DNA of 64,000 nt from Cytobacillus sp. FSL H8-0458 (GCF_038002165.1 NZ_JBBOBR010000001.1:372001-436000), one strand, 5' to 3'. Counted from the stretch's first letter, positions 45,788 to 54,776 are shown. Program-made: numbers and translations. Notes: generated from the letters alone by a model not told the origin.

Positions 45788-46486
45788 TTAATTTCCAACA
45801 ATTGCTTTGTATGCGCACGAATCACAGCCAGTGAGCATATTCTGCTTTTCCACCAGCTGAATGGAATCAAACAGACTTTCAAACATTCCCTTTAAAAATT
45901 CATAATGCATATTGCAGACTGGCTCAGCATGCCGGGCTGCAACCTCCTTAAATGGGCAATTATAAATTTGGAAATAGACAATGGTCTTTTCCTCATTTGC
46001 ATCAAATTCAGGGTGAAATCCAGACAAATCGGCAGCATGCTTTAAGATGTTTAATTTCTGTTCAAAAGTAAGTTGATCTGTGTTTCCATACCGTTTAAGC
46101 TCTTGGCCGATCAGCTCACCCCCAAACTTTTTCCCTGTCGCATACAGTGCTTTTCGTCCTTCTTCACCTAAGTCAAGCATTGTTTCCATGGCTATTTTGG
46201 CCAGCAGCTGATAATCCCTGTAAGGGAAATGCAGCTGTACAACATCATCAGACAACCGATATAACCGGCTGGGCCTTCCGCCTTTGCCCGTTTTTTTTGT
46301 TTCAGAAACAAGCATATTTACATCTTCAAGCTTGGATAAATGCAACCTTGCAACATTGGGATGGATGCTGAAATTATCAGCAATCTCCTGTACGGTAACA
46401 TCTTTATGCCGTTTAGTAATGTATTGATAAATATAATAGCGGGTTGGGTCGGATAACACATTGGTTATTTTTAATGTTTGCTCCAT
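45788..46486 (-). CDS. HTH transcriptional regulator with SufR-like cysteine motif
   Basis: A 232-residue regulator. The winged helix of ArsR/SufR type covers residues ~1-85 (TNVLSDPTRYYIYQYI... VTVQEIADNFSIHPNVARLHLSKLEDVNML). The C-terminal domain has four cysteines: CPFKEVAARHAEPVC (13 residues between) and GCDSC near the end, a layout like the Fe-S-binding cysteines of SufR. No suf or iron gene is adjacent, so the target is unknown. Shine-Dalgarno GAGGTGA precedes the ATG on the minus strand. Divergent from mgsR. Confidence 0.8.
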   Translation of the reverse strand: MEQTLKITNVLSDPTRYYIYQYITKRHKDVTVQEIADNFSIHPNVARLHLSKLEDVNMLVSETKKTGKGGRPSRLYRLSDDVVQLHFPYRDYQLLAKIAMETMLDLGEEGRKALYATGKKFGGELIGQELKRYGNTDQLTFEQKLNILKHAADLSGFHPEFDANEEKTIVYFQIYNCPFKEVAARHAEPVCNMHYEFLKGMFESLFDSIQLVEKQNMLTGCDSCAYKAIVGN

Positions 46487-46640
46487 TTATTGTCACCTCA
46501 AAAGGATTATTTATTCCCGAGGTCATCAGCTGTCACTTAAAGGATTTAGCTGGCGCCTTCCTGGCCTGCTTCCATTATAATACAGCCGATTGAGGTTAAC
46601 ACTGTAATCACTATAAGTTTAGAAAATGTTCACAAATGAA

Positions 46641-46666
46641 GTTTAATTACTTATACAAAAGTGTAT
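46641..46666 (+). promoter_or_regulatory. Candidate sigma-B promoter of mgsR
   Basis: GTTTAA (46641-46646), 14 bases, GTGTAT (46661-46666), against consensus GTTTAA-N12-15-GGGTAT. This fits the sigma-B control of mgsR known in B. subtilis. The start codon lies 73 bases downstream. Confidence 0.65.
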
Positions 46667-46738
46667 ACATATATTGTACAATTAATATACAATACGTGTC
46701 GACATAATCATAATAATGAATTTGTGAGGTGAAGAGGT

Positions 46739-47092
46739 ATGAGCCAATTGACATTTTTCACATATCCCAGCTGTACTTCCTGCAGGAAGACGAAAAAATG
46801 GCTGACAGCCCATTCAATTGATTTTAAAGAAAGGCATCTCTTCAGGGAGACTCCATCACCAAGAGAATTATTAAAAATCCTTTCTTTAACCACAAGCGGC
46901 CTTGATGAGCTTCTCGCGACCCGCAGCCAGACCTATAAAGAACTGGGACAGAACCTTGAGGAATTATCTTTATCAGAAGTGGTGCAAATGGTGATTAAGG
47001 AGCCTAAACTGCTGCGGAGGCCGATTCTGACAAACGGAGATAAGATTGTCATAGGCTATAATCCGGATGCATTTAAGAATATGGCTAAATAG
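46739..47092 (+). CDS. mgsR: Spx-family stress regulator MgsR (YqgZ)
   Basis: ArsC/Spx-fold protein of 117 residues that binds RNA polymerase alpha-CTD and modulates a sub-regulon of general stress genes. The redox switch CTSC is at residues ~13-16 (YPSCTSCRKTKKW). The conserved RRPIL is near residue 93 and the basic C-terminal helix is present. GTGAGGTGAAGAGG precedes the ATG. The candidate sigma-B promoter at 46641 and the location before tRNA-Gln and comG support MgsR rather than Spx itself. Confidence 0.87.
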   Translation: MSQLTFFTYPSCTSCRKTKKWLTAHSIDFKERHLFRETPSPRELLKILSLTTSGLDELLATRSQTYKELGQNLEELSLSEVVQMVIKEPKLLRRPILTNGDKIVIGYNPDAFKNMAK

Positions 47093-47100
47093 TTTTTTTA

Positions 47101-47134
47101 AAATTGAAAAAGGAAGGACATCCGGTGTCCTTCC
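47101..47134 (-). terminator. Terminator of tRNA-Gln
   Basis: GGAAGGACA / TGTCCTTCC stem (47112-47134) followed on the minus strand by TTTTTC, just past the tRNA 3' end. Confidence 0.8.
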
Positions 47135-47141
47135 ACAACTA

Positions 47142-47213
47142 CTGGGCTAGCAGGATTCGAACCTGCGCATGACGGAGTCAAAGTCCGGTGCCTTACCGCT
47201 TGGCTATAGCCCA
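47142..47213 (-). tRNA. tRNA-Gln (anticodon TTG)
   Basis: A 72-nt cloverleaf on the minus strand. The acceptor arms TGGGCTA / TAGCCCA have discriminator G, the D-arm is AGCCAAGCGGTAAGGC, the anticodon loop CTTTGAC contains TTG, and the T-loop is GGTTCGAATCC. CCA is not encoded. Its place near comG matches a tRNA-Gln gene of B. subtilis. Confidence 0.97.
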
Positions 47214-47360
47214 TCAATTCGCTTTATCCTTTTTTATTATGGAAAGAAAAAAATAATCTATTCACAAATTCGTCAAAAAAATTTGTCGAAGAATGAAGGA
47301 AATGCTCTGGATAAGTCGAATTATTATCCATAACAATTAAAAAAGGTGGTGCATAATTAG

Positions 47361-48431
47361 TTGAGTATAATTGAAAGAATGGCAGAACGAATTATTAAAG
47401 ACGCAGTCAGAAGCCATGCATCCGACATCCACATCATTCCCCGAAGAAAAGACACACTCATTCAGCTGAGGTTCGGAAGCCAATTGACCCCAAGGCTTTA
47501 TCTTCCCAAAGAAGAGTGCGACAGATTGATTTCTCATTTTAAATTTACAGCATCGATGGATATTGGTGAAAAGAGAAGGCCGCAGAGCGGTGCATATTCA
47601 TTTGAAGTAGACGGACAAATGATTGGCCTGCGCTTTTCAACCCTCCCATCTAGCCACAGCGAAAGCCTAGTTATCAGAATTCTTCCCCAACAGGAACAAA
47701 TTCCTTTTTACCAAATCAGCCTTTTTCCAGACATGACAAGAAAAATGCTTGCACTGCTGAAGCATGCTCATGGATTGATTATTTTCACTGGCCCGACCGG
47801 CAGCGGAAAAACCACAACACTGTATTCCCTTCTGAATGAAACCTCCCATATGTTCCATCGCAATGTCATCACCCTGGAAGATCCCATTGAAAAAGAGAAT
47901 GACTTAGTTCTTCAAGTTCAAGTGAATGAGAAAGCCGGCGTATCTTATTCTGCAGGCTTAAAAGCAATCCTTCGCCATGACCCGGATATCATTATGGTGG
48001 GTGAAATCAGGGATGCGGAAACGGCGAAGATTGCAGTTAGAGCAGCGCTTACTGGTCACCTTGTTTTAAGCACTATGCATACCCGGGATGCTGCAGGGGC
48101 TGTATATCGTATGGCTGAGTTTGGAGTGAACATGCTGGAGATTGAGCAGACTCTAGTGGCAGTCACCGCACAGCGCCTTGTCGAATTGAATTGTCCATAT
48201 TGTGAAGAGGAATGCTCCCCATTCTGCTATGGATATGGCAGGTGGAAAAGGGCAAGTGTGTTTGAACTGCTCTCAGGAAGGGCGCTCAATGCCTCCATAA
48301 AGAAGGCAAGAGGGGAAAGCAGCCTTGTTAAGTATCGAACACTGAAGGAAATCATAACTAAAGGGATTGCTCTAGGCTATATAAAGGAAACTGAGTACAG
48401 CAGGTGGGTGCATGGCGATGGAGAAGCATAA
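47361..48431 (+). CDS. comGA: Competence pseudopilus assembly ATPase ComGA
   Basis: Secretion-type ATPase of 356 residues that powers assembly of the DNA-uptake pseudopilus on the cytoplasmic side of the membrane. Walker A is GPTGSGKTTTLY (~residue 143), the Asp box is around ITLEDPIE, Walker B is DIIMVGEIRD (~210), and the His box is HLVLSTMHTRDA. The C-terminal part carries a Cys cluster (CPYCEEECSPFC), the zinc motif region of this family. The start is TTG at 47361 after AAAGGTGG. First of seven overlapping comG genes. Confidence 0.94.
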   Translation: MSIIERMAERIIKDAVRSHASDIHIIPRRKDTLIQLRFGSQLTPRLYLPKEECDRLISHFKFTASMDIGEKRRPQSGAYSFEVDGQMIGLRFSTLPSSHSESLVIRILPQQEQIPFYQISLFPDMTRKMLALLKHAHGLIIFTGPTGSGKTTTLYSLLNETSHMFHRNVITLEDPIEKENDLVLQVQVNEKAGVSYSAGLKAILRHDPDIIMVGEIRDAETAKIAVRAALTGHLVLSTMHTRDAAGAVYRMAEFGVNMLEIEQTLVAVTAQRLVELNCPYCEEECSPFCYGYGRWKRASVFELLSGRALNASIKKARGESSLVKYRTLKEIITKGIALGYIKETEYSRWVHGDGEA

Positions 48432-49449
48432 ATGGACCATTCAAGAACAGGGTTTATTTCTAAAGAATACGGGGGAACTGTTGTCCAGAGGTTACCCTTT
48501 ATCTGAAGCGCTGGAGTCACTGGTGCATCAGCTGCCGCTAAAAAGAAAACATGAAATCAGGCAGTGCCTCTCTCAATTGAGAGAAGGGTTTCCATTTTAT
48601 CAAATACTTGCAAACATGAACTTTAATAAAAATCTGATTGGCTATGTTTTTTTTGCTGAACAGCACGGAGGTCTTGCTTCTGCATTTCTTGAAGGAAGCG
48701 AAATGGTGCTCCGAAAAGGCAAGGACATTGAAAAATTGAAAAAGATGATGGCCTATCCGATCTTCCTGATGCTCATTACCGCATTCTTATTTATTTTCGT
48801 TGATAAAGTCCTGTTGCCCCGCTTCTCTTCCTTATTCATTTCAATGCAGCTTCAGCCTAATTTCTTCACGAAAGCCGTTTATTTGTTTGGTGATTTTCTC
48901 CCATTTTTCTTTATGATCCTGCTCTTCGGCTTGGTCGCTTTGCTTATATACTATTTTGTCAGATTCAGAAATCTTTCCCCTATCCAGCAAAAAAAGATCC
49001 TGGTAAGAGTACCTGCAGCTGGCCATTTTCTTCGCCTTTACTATACCCATTTCTTTGCTGTACAGCTCAGTTATCTTTTAAAGGGCGGCTTATCCATATC
49101 TGAGGCGCTGAGCCTTTTTGAGAAAAATGATAAGCAGCCTTTTTACAGTGCCCTCGGTAAAGCCGTTAAGGCCAAGCTCCGTGAAGGGAATAAGCTTGAA
49201 GACATTCTAATGAGTTTTCCATTTTTTGAAAGGGAACTGGCTAATATTATTAGACATGGTCAAAAAAATGGCAGGCTGGACCAGGAATTAACTTTTTTCA
49301 GCAGGCATTGTCTGCACAAAATGGAGGAAAACACAGAAAAATTTCTTAAGGTCATTCAGCCCATTTTATATATGTTTATCGGTTTTTTAATAGTTTCGAT
49401 GTATTTGGCAGTTCTGCTGCCTATGTTTCATTTACTGGAGGGATTTTAA
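48412..49449 (+). CDS. comGB: Competence pseudopilus membrane platform ComGB
   Basis: GspF/PilC-type polytopic membrane protein of 345 residues: two homologous halves, each with a cytoplasmic helical domain (EALESLVHQLPLKRKHEIRQCLSQLREG..., EALSLFEKNDKQPFYSALGKAVKAKLREG...), and helices near residues ~115-135, 160-182 and 320-342. It overlaps comGA by 20 bases; the ATG follows AGGTGGG. It anchors pilin assembly with ComGA. Confidence 0.93.
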   Translation: MAMEKHKWTIQEQGLFLKNTGELLSRGYPLSEALESLVHQLPLKRKHEIRQCLSQLREGFPFYQILANMNFNKNLIGYVFFAEQHGGLASAFLEGSEMVLRKGKDIEKLKKMMAYPIFLMLITAFLFIFVDKVLLPRFSSLFISMQLQPNFFTKAVYLFGDFLPFFFMILLFGLVALLIYYFVRFRNLSPIQQKKILVRVPAAGHFLRLYYTHFFAVQLSYLLKGGLSISEALSLFEKNDKQPFYSALGKAVKAKLREGNKLEDILMSFPFFERELANIIRHGQKNGRLDQELTFFSRHCLHKMEENTEKFLKVIQPILYMFIGFLIVSMYLAVLLPMFHLLEGF

Positions 49450-49772
49450 TGAAATGGCGCATGTTAAACAATAACAGAGGATTCACGCTCATTGAAATGA
49501 TGATTGTTTTATTGGTGATTTCGGTGCTCTTGATCATCACCGTTCCCAATGTAACAAAACACAATTCAAAAATAAACAGCAAGGGATGCGATGCGTTTGT
49601 TAAAATGGTGCAGGCGCAGGTTCAGGCATATGAAATCGATAAAAAAGTACTTCCTTCGGACATACAGGACTTAGTTGCTGCCGAATATCTCAATCAAGAA
49701 ACCACAACTTGTCCAAATGGAGATGCTATTACGATTTCTGCAGATGGGAAGGTTGAATCTGAAGAGTCATGA
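49449..49772 (+). CDS. comGC: Major pseudopilin ComGC
   Basis: A 107-residue prepilin. The short basic leader is followed by the prepilin peptidase site NRG-FTLIEMM and the hydrophobic helix IVLLVISVLLIITV. Two cysteines in the mature part (SKGCDAF and TTCPNG) can form the disulfide seen in ComGC. Matured by ComC, it is the main subunit of the DNA-uptake pilus. Its ATG overlaps the comGB stop. Confidence 0.93.
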   Translation: MKWRMLNNNRGFTLIEMMIVLLVISVLLIITVPNVTKHNSKINSKGCDAFVKMVQAQVQAYEIDKKVLPSDIQDLVAAEYLNQETTTCPNGDAITISADGKVESEES

Positions 49773-50209
49773 TGAAAAACAAAGCAGGCTTTACATTGAT
49801 AGAGTCGCTATTTGTTCTCAGTATTTTCCTTATTATTGCCTCGGTTACAGCCCTGCTTCTCAAACCGCATTTTTTCTATCTTGAAAAGATAATGTTCTTT
49901 TCCCAATTAAAATCTGACCTCCTTTATGCCCAAAACTATGCCATAACCCACCAGACAGATGTAGCTATTCAGATAATTCCAGAGGAGAATAGGTATTTCG
50001 CTAAGGAAAAGCTTGCGGCAGATCCTATTTTTAGCAGAGAATATTCCGGAATCATTGAGATTAAGCCGGGAACAATGCCCTTGTATTTTCAATATGGCCC
50101 TGGCGGAATTACAAATAAATTTGGAAGCTTCTATATTAAAGCAGACAGGGAGCAATACAAAATAACATTTTTTATCGGAAGAGGACGATTTAATGTGGAG
50201 AAGGAATGA
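49769..50209 (+). CDS. comGD: Minor pseudopilin ComGD
   Basis: A 146-residue prepilin-like protein with KAG-FTLIESLFVLSIF as cleavage site and helix, followed by a soluble beta-rich domain. It overlaps comGC by four bases (ATGA); ATG at 49772 is an alternative start. Confidence 0.88.
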   Translation: MMKNKAGFTLIESLFVLSIFLIIASVTALLLKPHFFYLEKIMFFSQLKSDLLYAQNYAITHQTDVAIQIIPEENRYFAKEKLAADPIFSREYSGIIEIKPGTMPLYFQYGPGGITNKFGSFYIKADREQYKITFFIGRGRFNVEKE

Positions 50210-50522
50210 AGGCTTTTTTCTGGCTGAGCTCCTGCTGTCTTTATCAGGGCTGCTGCTTGCAGCAGGCATAATGTTTCCCCTTGTCATAAAGGCACTTGAG
50301 CATTCTGAAGAGGTAAAACAGGATTATGACGGCACACAGCTGTTTTATGAAAGTCTTTTGGAGGCTGCATCGGAAGGTAGTTTTCCTGAGGGGAGGACCA
50401 TGAAGAAAAATCAGACAGTCTATAAAATATTCCTTAAGGAAAACCAAGGATTTATGGAGGTTTGCATAAGGTATGAAAATGTACGGGATAGCACGAAGGA
50501 AAAGTGTGAGGTATTTCAGTAA
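50193..50522 (+). CDS. comGE: Minor pseudopilin ComGE
   Basis: A 109-residue protein with a modified prepilin motif NEG-FFLAELLLSLSGLLLAAG: the conserved Glu at +5 is retained but TL is replaced by FLA. It overlaps comGD by 17 bases. Confidence 0.85.
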   Translation: MWRRNEGFFLAELLLSLSGLLLAAGIMFPLVIKALEHSEEVKQDYDGTQLFYESLLEAASEGSFPEGRTMKKNQTVYKIFLKENQGFMEVCIRYENVRDSTKEKCEVFQ

Positions 50523-50952
50523 TAAGGGATTTACAATGCTTGAAATGCTGTTTTCATTTTCAGTATTCTTATTGATTGTTTCCTTTTTGACGGTTAGCTT
50601 AAATTTCATTTTTCAGGACTGGAAAATGGAAGCTAGGACACAAAGACTTGAATGGCATGTATTTATCAACCAGCTGAAAAAAGAAATCAGACTTGCTGAT
50701 GCTGCAAATATAACACCTGGTTCAATTGTATTAACGATAGACGGGAAAAGTGTGCTTTATGAAAAATATGGATCTAACTTGCGAAGGAGAGTGGATATGA
50801 AAGGCCATGAGATTGTCCTTCAAAAACTAAATGCCATTACATTTACGTCTGTAAATGGCGGAGTTGGAATAAATGTTTCGGATCATTTTGATCAGGAGCA
50901 TTCCGCATTTCTTTATTACTTTATGGATATGGAGGATATTAATGTACAGTAA
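50506..50952 (+). CDS. comGF: Minor pseudopilin ComGF
   Basis: A 148-residue protein with prepilin motif NKG-FTMLEMLFSFSVFLLIVSFL and a soluble domain starting DWKMEART. I chose GTG at 50506, which has AAGGA five bases upstream. A longer frame from 50473 would lie deep inside comGE. It overlaps comGE by 17 bases. Confidence 0.87.
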   Translation: MRYFSNKGFTMLEMLFSFSVFLLIVSFLTVSLNFIFQDWKMEARTQRLEWHVFINQLKKEIRLADAANITPGSIVLTIDGKSVLYEKYGSNLRRRVDMKGHEIVLQKLNAITFTSVNGGVGINVSDHFDQEHSAFLYYFMDMEDINVQ

Positions 50953-51325
50953 TCAGGGTGGATTTGCGTATCCTCTTACTTTGACAATCATTCTGGCTGC
51001 ACTCTTTCTTCTTACAATTCAATTAGACCAGTTTATTTCTGAGAAAAGGATCGTGAATCAGACGGAAACCGTCATGATGCAGGAATACTACCTGCTGAGT
51101 TCCTTTAAAAAAACAGAAAAAATGCTGCGTGAAAATGCAGACCCGAAAGAGTCAGGAGTTTATTCGTTTAAAAAAGGATCGGTTTCATATGAGATTTCTC
51201 CTGTAGCAACAAGCTTAATTCAGATAACCTTTAGAACAAAGATTGACGCTGATAAGGAAATTTCCGGTTATGCTTACTATGACACAGACCTTCAAAAAAT
51301 GATAAAATGGATTGAAAAAAACTGA
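50942..51325 (+). CDS. comGG: Competence protein ComGG
   Basis: A 127-residue minor pseudopilin with a poorly conserved N-terminus: NQGGFAYPLTLTIILAALFLLTIQLDQF forms the membrane helix, and the usual Glu at +5 is absent, as is known for ComGG. The start is ATG at 50942 with ATGGAGG upstream, overlapping comGF by 11 bases. Last gene of the operon. Confidence 0.84.
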   Translation: MYSNQGGFAYPLTLTIILAALFLLTIQLDQFISEKRIVNQTETVMMQEYYLLSSFKKTEKMLRENADPKESGVYSFKKGSVSYEISPVATSLIQITFRTKIDADKEISGYAYYDTDLQKMIKWIEKN

Positions 51326-51337
51326 GTGGGGATAAAG

Positions 51338-51835
51338 ATGAAGCCTATTTACTTAATCGGATTCATGGGTTCCGGCAAAACAACGATAGGAAAAGAGCTG
51401 GCAGCCCGTTTAAATCAGGAAGTACTCGATACAGATGAAGAAATAGTGAAGCGGGAGAATAAAAATATTAATGATATTTTCGCACAGAATGGAGAGGGAT
51501 ACTTCAGAAATCTTGAATCACTTATATTAAATGAAATCGGTGATAGAGCGGGAGTTATAACCACTGGCGGAGGAATTGTGATAATGCCTGAAAACAGGAA
51601 GAGGCTTAGCGAAACAGGAATTGTTTTCTTCCTTTATGCGTCTCCTGAAGAAATTTTTAAACGGATTGAGAAGGATCATTCCAGGCCGCTGCTGAAAGGC
51701 GATAAAAAAAGGCTGATTCATGACCTTTATGAAAAAAGGATGCCTCTCTATGAAGAAACTGCGCATGTAATCATTGATACAACTAATAAAGATAAAGCAG
51801 AAATTATACAAGAGATTATAGATTGTTTAGAGTGA
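51338..51835 (+). CDS. aroK: Shikimate kinase
   Basis: A 165-residue P-loop kinase that phosphorylates shikimate in aromatic amino acid synthesis. Walker A is GFMGSGKTT (~residue 8), shikimate-binding DTDEEIVKRE is near 33, Arg in GEGYFRNLE near 53, TGGGIV near 77, and the lid RPLL near 117. The ATG at 51338 follows GTGGGG by six bases. It comes 12 bases after comGG, so it may share the transcript. Confidence 0.92.
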   Translation: MKPIYLIGFMGSGKTTIGKELAARLNQEVLDTDEEIVKRENKNINDIFAQNGEGYFRNLESLILNEIGDRAGVITTGGGIVIMPENRKRLSETGIVFFLYASPEEIFKRIEKDHSRPLLKGDKKRLIHDLYEKRMPLYEETAHVIIDTTNKDKAEIIQEIIDCLE

Positions 51836-51913
51836 AAACCCGTTGGACATACTTGTAAATGATAAATAGCAAACTGCTATTGCAATTCTGTGCGGAAAAA
51901 GGCAGGTATGGAC

Positions 51914-52099
51914 ATGAAATTCAACGATTATGTAAAGTATCTTACACAGACAGTAGTAAAATATATTGATCAGCCAAAAGATGAGCGAATACGGCATCGT
52001 ATTGAAAAAAAGGACATGAAAGAGCCGTTTTTATTCAGGTGGTTTGGCATGTTATCTTATCTGTTTTACTTGGGCATGAGAAGAAAAAAACATAAATAG
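51914..52099 (+). CDS. yqzE: YqzE family protein
   Basis: A 61-residue basic protein (FNDYVKYLTQTVVKYIDQPKDER ... LFRWFGMLSYLFYLGMRRKK) with a weak C-terminal hydrophobic helix. In B. subtilis yqzE also follows comG and is ComK-regulated. I prefer ATG at 51914, seven bases after AAAGGCAGG; ATG at 51908 adds two residues. Function unknown. Confidence 0.85.
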   Translation: MKFNDYVKYLTQTVVKYIDQPKDERIRHRIEKKDMKEPFLFRWFGMLSYLFYLGMRRKKHK

Positions 52100-52108
52100 C
52101 TTTCATAC

Positions 52109-52138
52109 AAAAAACCGGCTAAGTCTGCCGGTTTTTTG
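52109..52138. terminator. Bidirectional terminator between yqzE and yqhG
   Basis: AAAAAACCGGC / GCCGGTTTTTT perfect stem, A and T runs on both sides. Confidence 0.88.
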
Positions 52139-52143
52139 CATTT

Positions 52144-52938
52144 TTAGACTGCGCTGTCTGTCAGATAAAAGAGACCGCCATTTATTATGGAAATATTAAC
52201 CTTTGGTTCATATTGCTCCTGAAGAGCTGTTTTTTCGTTTTCATAACTTTCTCCCTTTTCTTCTGCCTCCTCGTAAAAATGTTCAAGAAGGCTGAGATCT
52301 TTTTGCCAGCGCTTACGGGCCTCATCAGCCCATATATGATCTTCTTGTTCAATTTCAGTTTTAATAAAATTTGCTACCCTGTATACTCCGCTCCCCGGCA
52401 TAATAAGCGGAGACAATGTGAACGAGTAGTCGGGGATTTTGGGCGTAAGGCTCATGCCAAGCAATCTGTCATGAAAACCTTCGACCATCTGGCCATTTAT
52501 CAATTGGAGGCCGATGGATTTAAAGACATCCCTTTTTCGGTCACATTGATAAGATACGCGAATGTTCATACCCAGCCATGGTCTTAACGGGACCTGCTTT
52601 CCAGGTGCCTGCCGATGATTTTCATATAAACGGATATAGCCTGCCAGGTTCCTGGCTGAATCAAAGATCTGATGAAGCCTCGGGGAGCCGAAATGAATGA
52701 CTTCCCCCTTAATATGCGGGGGGGCCAGCTGTTGGTTTGTAACAAGCGTCAGCTGCATCGGGTTTGGAATTCCGCCTGTTTTTTCGAGATAATGCCAATA
52801 AAAGGGACGATTCATTAATTCTTTATCCAAATCAATCGTCAGCTGTACGGTCATATACCCCGGACCTTTATCAGTTATTTCACACCCATTTGCGTGAAAA
52901 TACCTTTCAAGAAATTTATGAATTTCCTGTTGCTGCAT
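52144..52938 (-). CDS. yqhG: YqhG family protein
   Basis: A 264-residue cytoplasmic protein, always next to the SNF2-like yqhH in Bacillaceae. It starts QQQEIHKFLERYFHANGCEI and contains the conserved HYLEKTGGIPNPMQLTLVT (~residue 49) and a Glu/Lys-rich C-terminal helix. No catalytic motif is seen. It overlaps yqhH by 23 bases, so the pair probably works together; its biochemical role is unknown. Confidence 0.87.
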   Translation of the reverse strand: MQQQEIHKFLERYFHANGCEITDKGPGYMTVQLTIDLDKELMNRPFYWHYLEKTGGIPNPMQLTLVTNQQLAPPHIKGEVIHFGSPRLHQIFDSARNLAGYIRLYENHRQAPGKQVPLRPWLGMNIRVSYQCDRKRDVFKSIGLQLINGQMVEGFHDRLLGMSLTPKIPDYSFTLSPLIMPGSGVYRVANFIKTEIEQEDHIWADEARKRWQKDLSLLEHFYEEAEEKGESYENEKTALQEQYEPKVNISIINGGLFYLTDSAV

Positions 52939-54604
52939 TCAGTTCACCTTCTTTCAGATCCTCCGCGAATTGAATCATGCTCGTCAAGTTCTCCATTTTA
53001 ATTCTCATTTCACCTTCTGAAGCCGATCTTCCGAAAATATCAACAAGGTGATCGTCAATACTGCCAAATTCAAGCTTTGTTAAAATATCGTCCAAATCAC
53101 CGATGACTTTTTCGAAGAGATGTATTTTCTCATATAAAAGCTTCATGATGTGTTCTTCGACTGTTTCTTTAGTGGCAAAATTATAAATCATGACATCCTT
53201 TTCCTGGCCGAGACGATGGATGCGCCCAATCCTTTGTTCGAGCCGCATTGGATTCCAGGGGAGATCAAAATTAATGATATGATTGCAGAACTGCAGGTTT
53301 ATTCCTTCTCCTCCCGCTTCTGTTGCGATCAGGACTTGAGCATTCTTTTGGAAAAGCTCCCTCATCCAGTCCTTTTTGCCTCTTTTAAATCCTCCCCTGA
53401 ACGGAACCGAAGTAATCCCATATTGCTTTAAAAACCACTGCAGGTACATTTGCGTTGCCCTGTATTCAGTAAAGATTATGACCTTGTCATTTATTTTCTG
53501 TATCAATTCCAGTGCTTTTTGAGCTTTGGAGTTTTGCTGGACAGCTTCTACTTTTTTAATAAGGTATTGTATTTGCTCCTGAAAAGCTATTGAAGGCTGC
53601 TCCTGTCTTTTCAGCATATTCTGAAGCGTAAAATAGACAGCTTCTCTGCTTGAGCAGGCCTCTCTTTGCAGCGTCATCACTGAAAACTGGCTGGAACTGA
53701 CCCAATTTTCTTCATTCCGCAGCTCTGTTACTGCTTCATAAAGTTCACGCTCGGCCTGCGAAAAATCAATCGGTATGGTTTCCACATGTCTTTTGGTCCA
53801 TTCAATCCCGGTATCTGCCCTGCGGTTGCGGATCATGACTTTGTTTACGAGTTCCTTTAGATGTGCATCATCGTTCAAAGATCTTGAGTCCCTTTTATAA
53901 TTCTCATAAAAAGCTGATTCATTGCCAAGATGTCCGGGTTTAAGCAGGGATACGAGATTGAAAATCTCACTGATTCGATTCTGAATGGGTGTTGCTGTTA
54001 ATAGGAGGCAAAACTTCTTTTTAAGGTTTTGTACAAATTCATAGTTTTTCGTTTTATTATTTTTTAGCTTGTGAGCTTCGTCTATAATGATCAGGTCATA
54101 ATCAAGGCTGTAAATAATGTCCCGATGAGGATTGCGTTTGGCTGTATCGATGGATGATACCACAACGTCGCATTGTTCCCATACATAGCTTTTCCGCTGC
54201 GCCACAGCCGGAATGAAAAATTTGCTGTTCAGTTCCATGGCCCATTGTGAAACGAGTGAAGCTGGCACGAGTATAAGAACTTTTTTTACGAGTCCTCGGA
54301 TCATATATTCCTTTAATATCAGTCCAGCTTCAATCGTTTTTCCAAGACCGACTTCATCAGCCAGAATCGCTTTGCCGTTCATGCTTTCGACTACCTGCTT
54401 GGCCACTTCCAGCTGATGGGGAAGAGGAGTAAGGTTCGGCAGATGCTTTGGAGCCTGCAAGCCTTCAAAGTCAGGAATAGTTGTATGATTCTCAACCTCA
54501 ACAGCCAGTTTATAAAGCTCCCAGTTTCCCCATGGGCCGTCGTCATCAATTCTTTTTAAGAATTCATCCTGCCAGGCAGAATCAAAGCCAATTTGCACTG
54601 TCAT
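52916..54604 (-). CDS. yqhH: SNF2/RapA-type DEAH helicase-like ATPase YqhH
   Basis: A 562-residue superfamily 2 ATPase. Motifs: LADEVGLGKTIEAGLIL (Walker A, ~residue 84), VLILVPASLVSQW, IIIDEAHKLKN (DEAH, ~175), LLLTATPIQNR (~200), then in the second RecA domain IIFTEYRATQMYL (~375), ATEAGGEGINLQ (~428) and the arginine-finger motif QRIGRIHRLGQ (~460). It is expected to translocate on DNA, or remodel RNA polymerase like RapA. First gene of the minus-strand pair, divergent from gcvT. Confidence 0.9.
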   Translation of the reverse strand: MTVQIGFDSAWQDEFLKRIDDDGPWGNWELYKLAVEVENHTTIPDFEGLQAPKHLPNLTPLPHQLEVAKQVVESMNGKAILADEVGLGKTIEAGLILKEYMIRGLVKKVLILVPASLVSQWAMELNSKFFIPAVAQRKSYVWEQCDVVVSSIDTAKRNPHRDIIYSLDYDLIIIDEAHKLKNNKTKNYEFVQNLKKKFCLLLTATPIQNRISEIFNLVSLLKPGHLGNESAFYENYKRDSRSLNDDAHLKELVNKVMIRNRRADTGIEWTKRHVETIPIDFSQAERELYEAVTELRNEENWVSSSQFSVMTLQREACSSREAVYFTLQNMLKRQEQPSIAFQEQIQYLIKKVEAVQQNSKAQKALELIQKINDKVIIFTEYRATQMYLQWFLKQYGITSVPFRGGFKRGKKDWMRELFQKNAQVLIATEAGGEGINLQFCNHIINFDLPWNPMRLEQRIGRIHRLGQEKDVMIYNFATKETVEEHIMKLLYEKIHLFEKVIGDLDDILTKLEFGSIDDHLVDIFGRSASEGEMRIKMENLTSMIQFAEDLKEGELNAATGNS

Positions 54605-54776
54605 AAAAACAGCTCCTTTTATCTATATAAAGATATTGCCCAAACCTTGCTAAGGTGGTACGATGTTAATAGCTTTGAAAGTTTTGAAAGTTAACACATT
54701 ACATTTAGTTAACCGAAGTAATGGATGCTAAATTTTTTCTGTTTGGTATAAGTATGACCATCTTGGAAAATTTTAT

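Noticed and set aside
47220..47360. Possible ComK boxes (AAAA-N5-TTTT) upstream of comGA
   Set aside because: A-rich and T-rich tracts are present, but I found no pair of properly spaced AAAA-N5-TTTT motifs, only an ACAAATT/AATTTGT inverted repeat.
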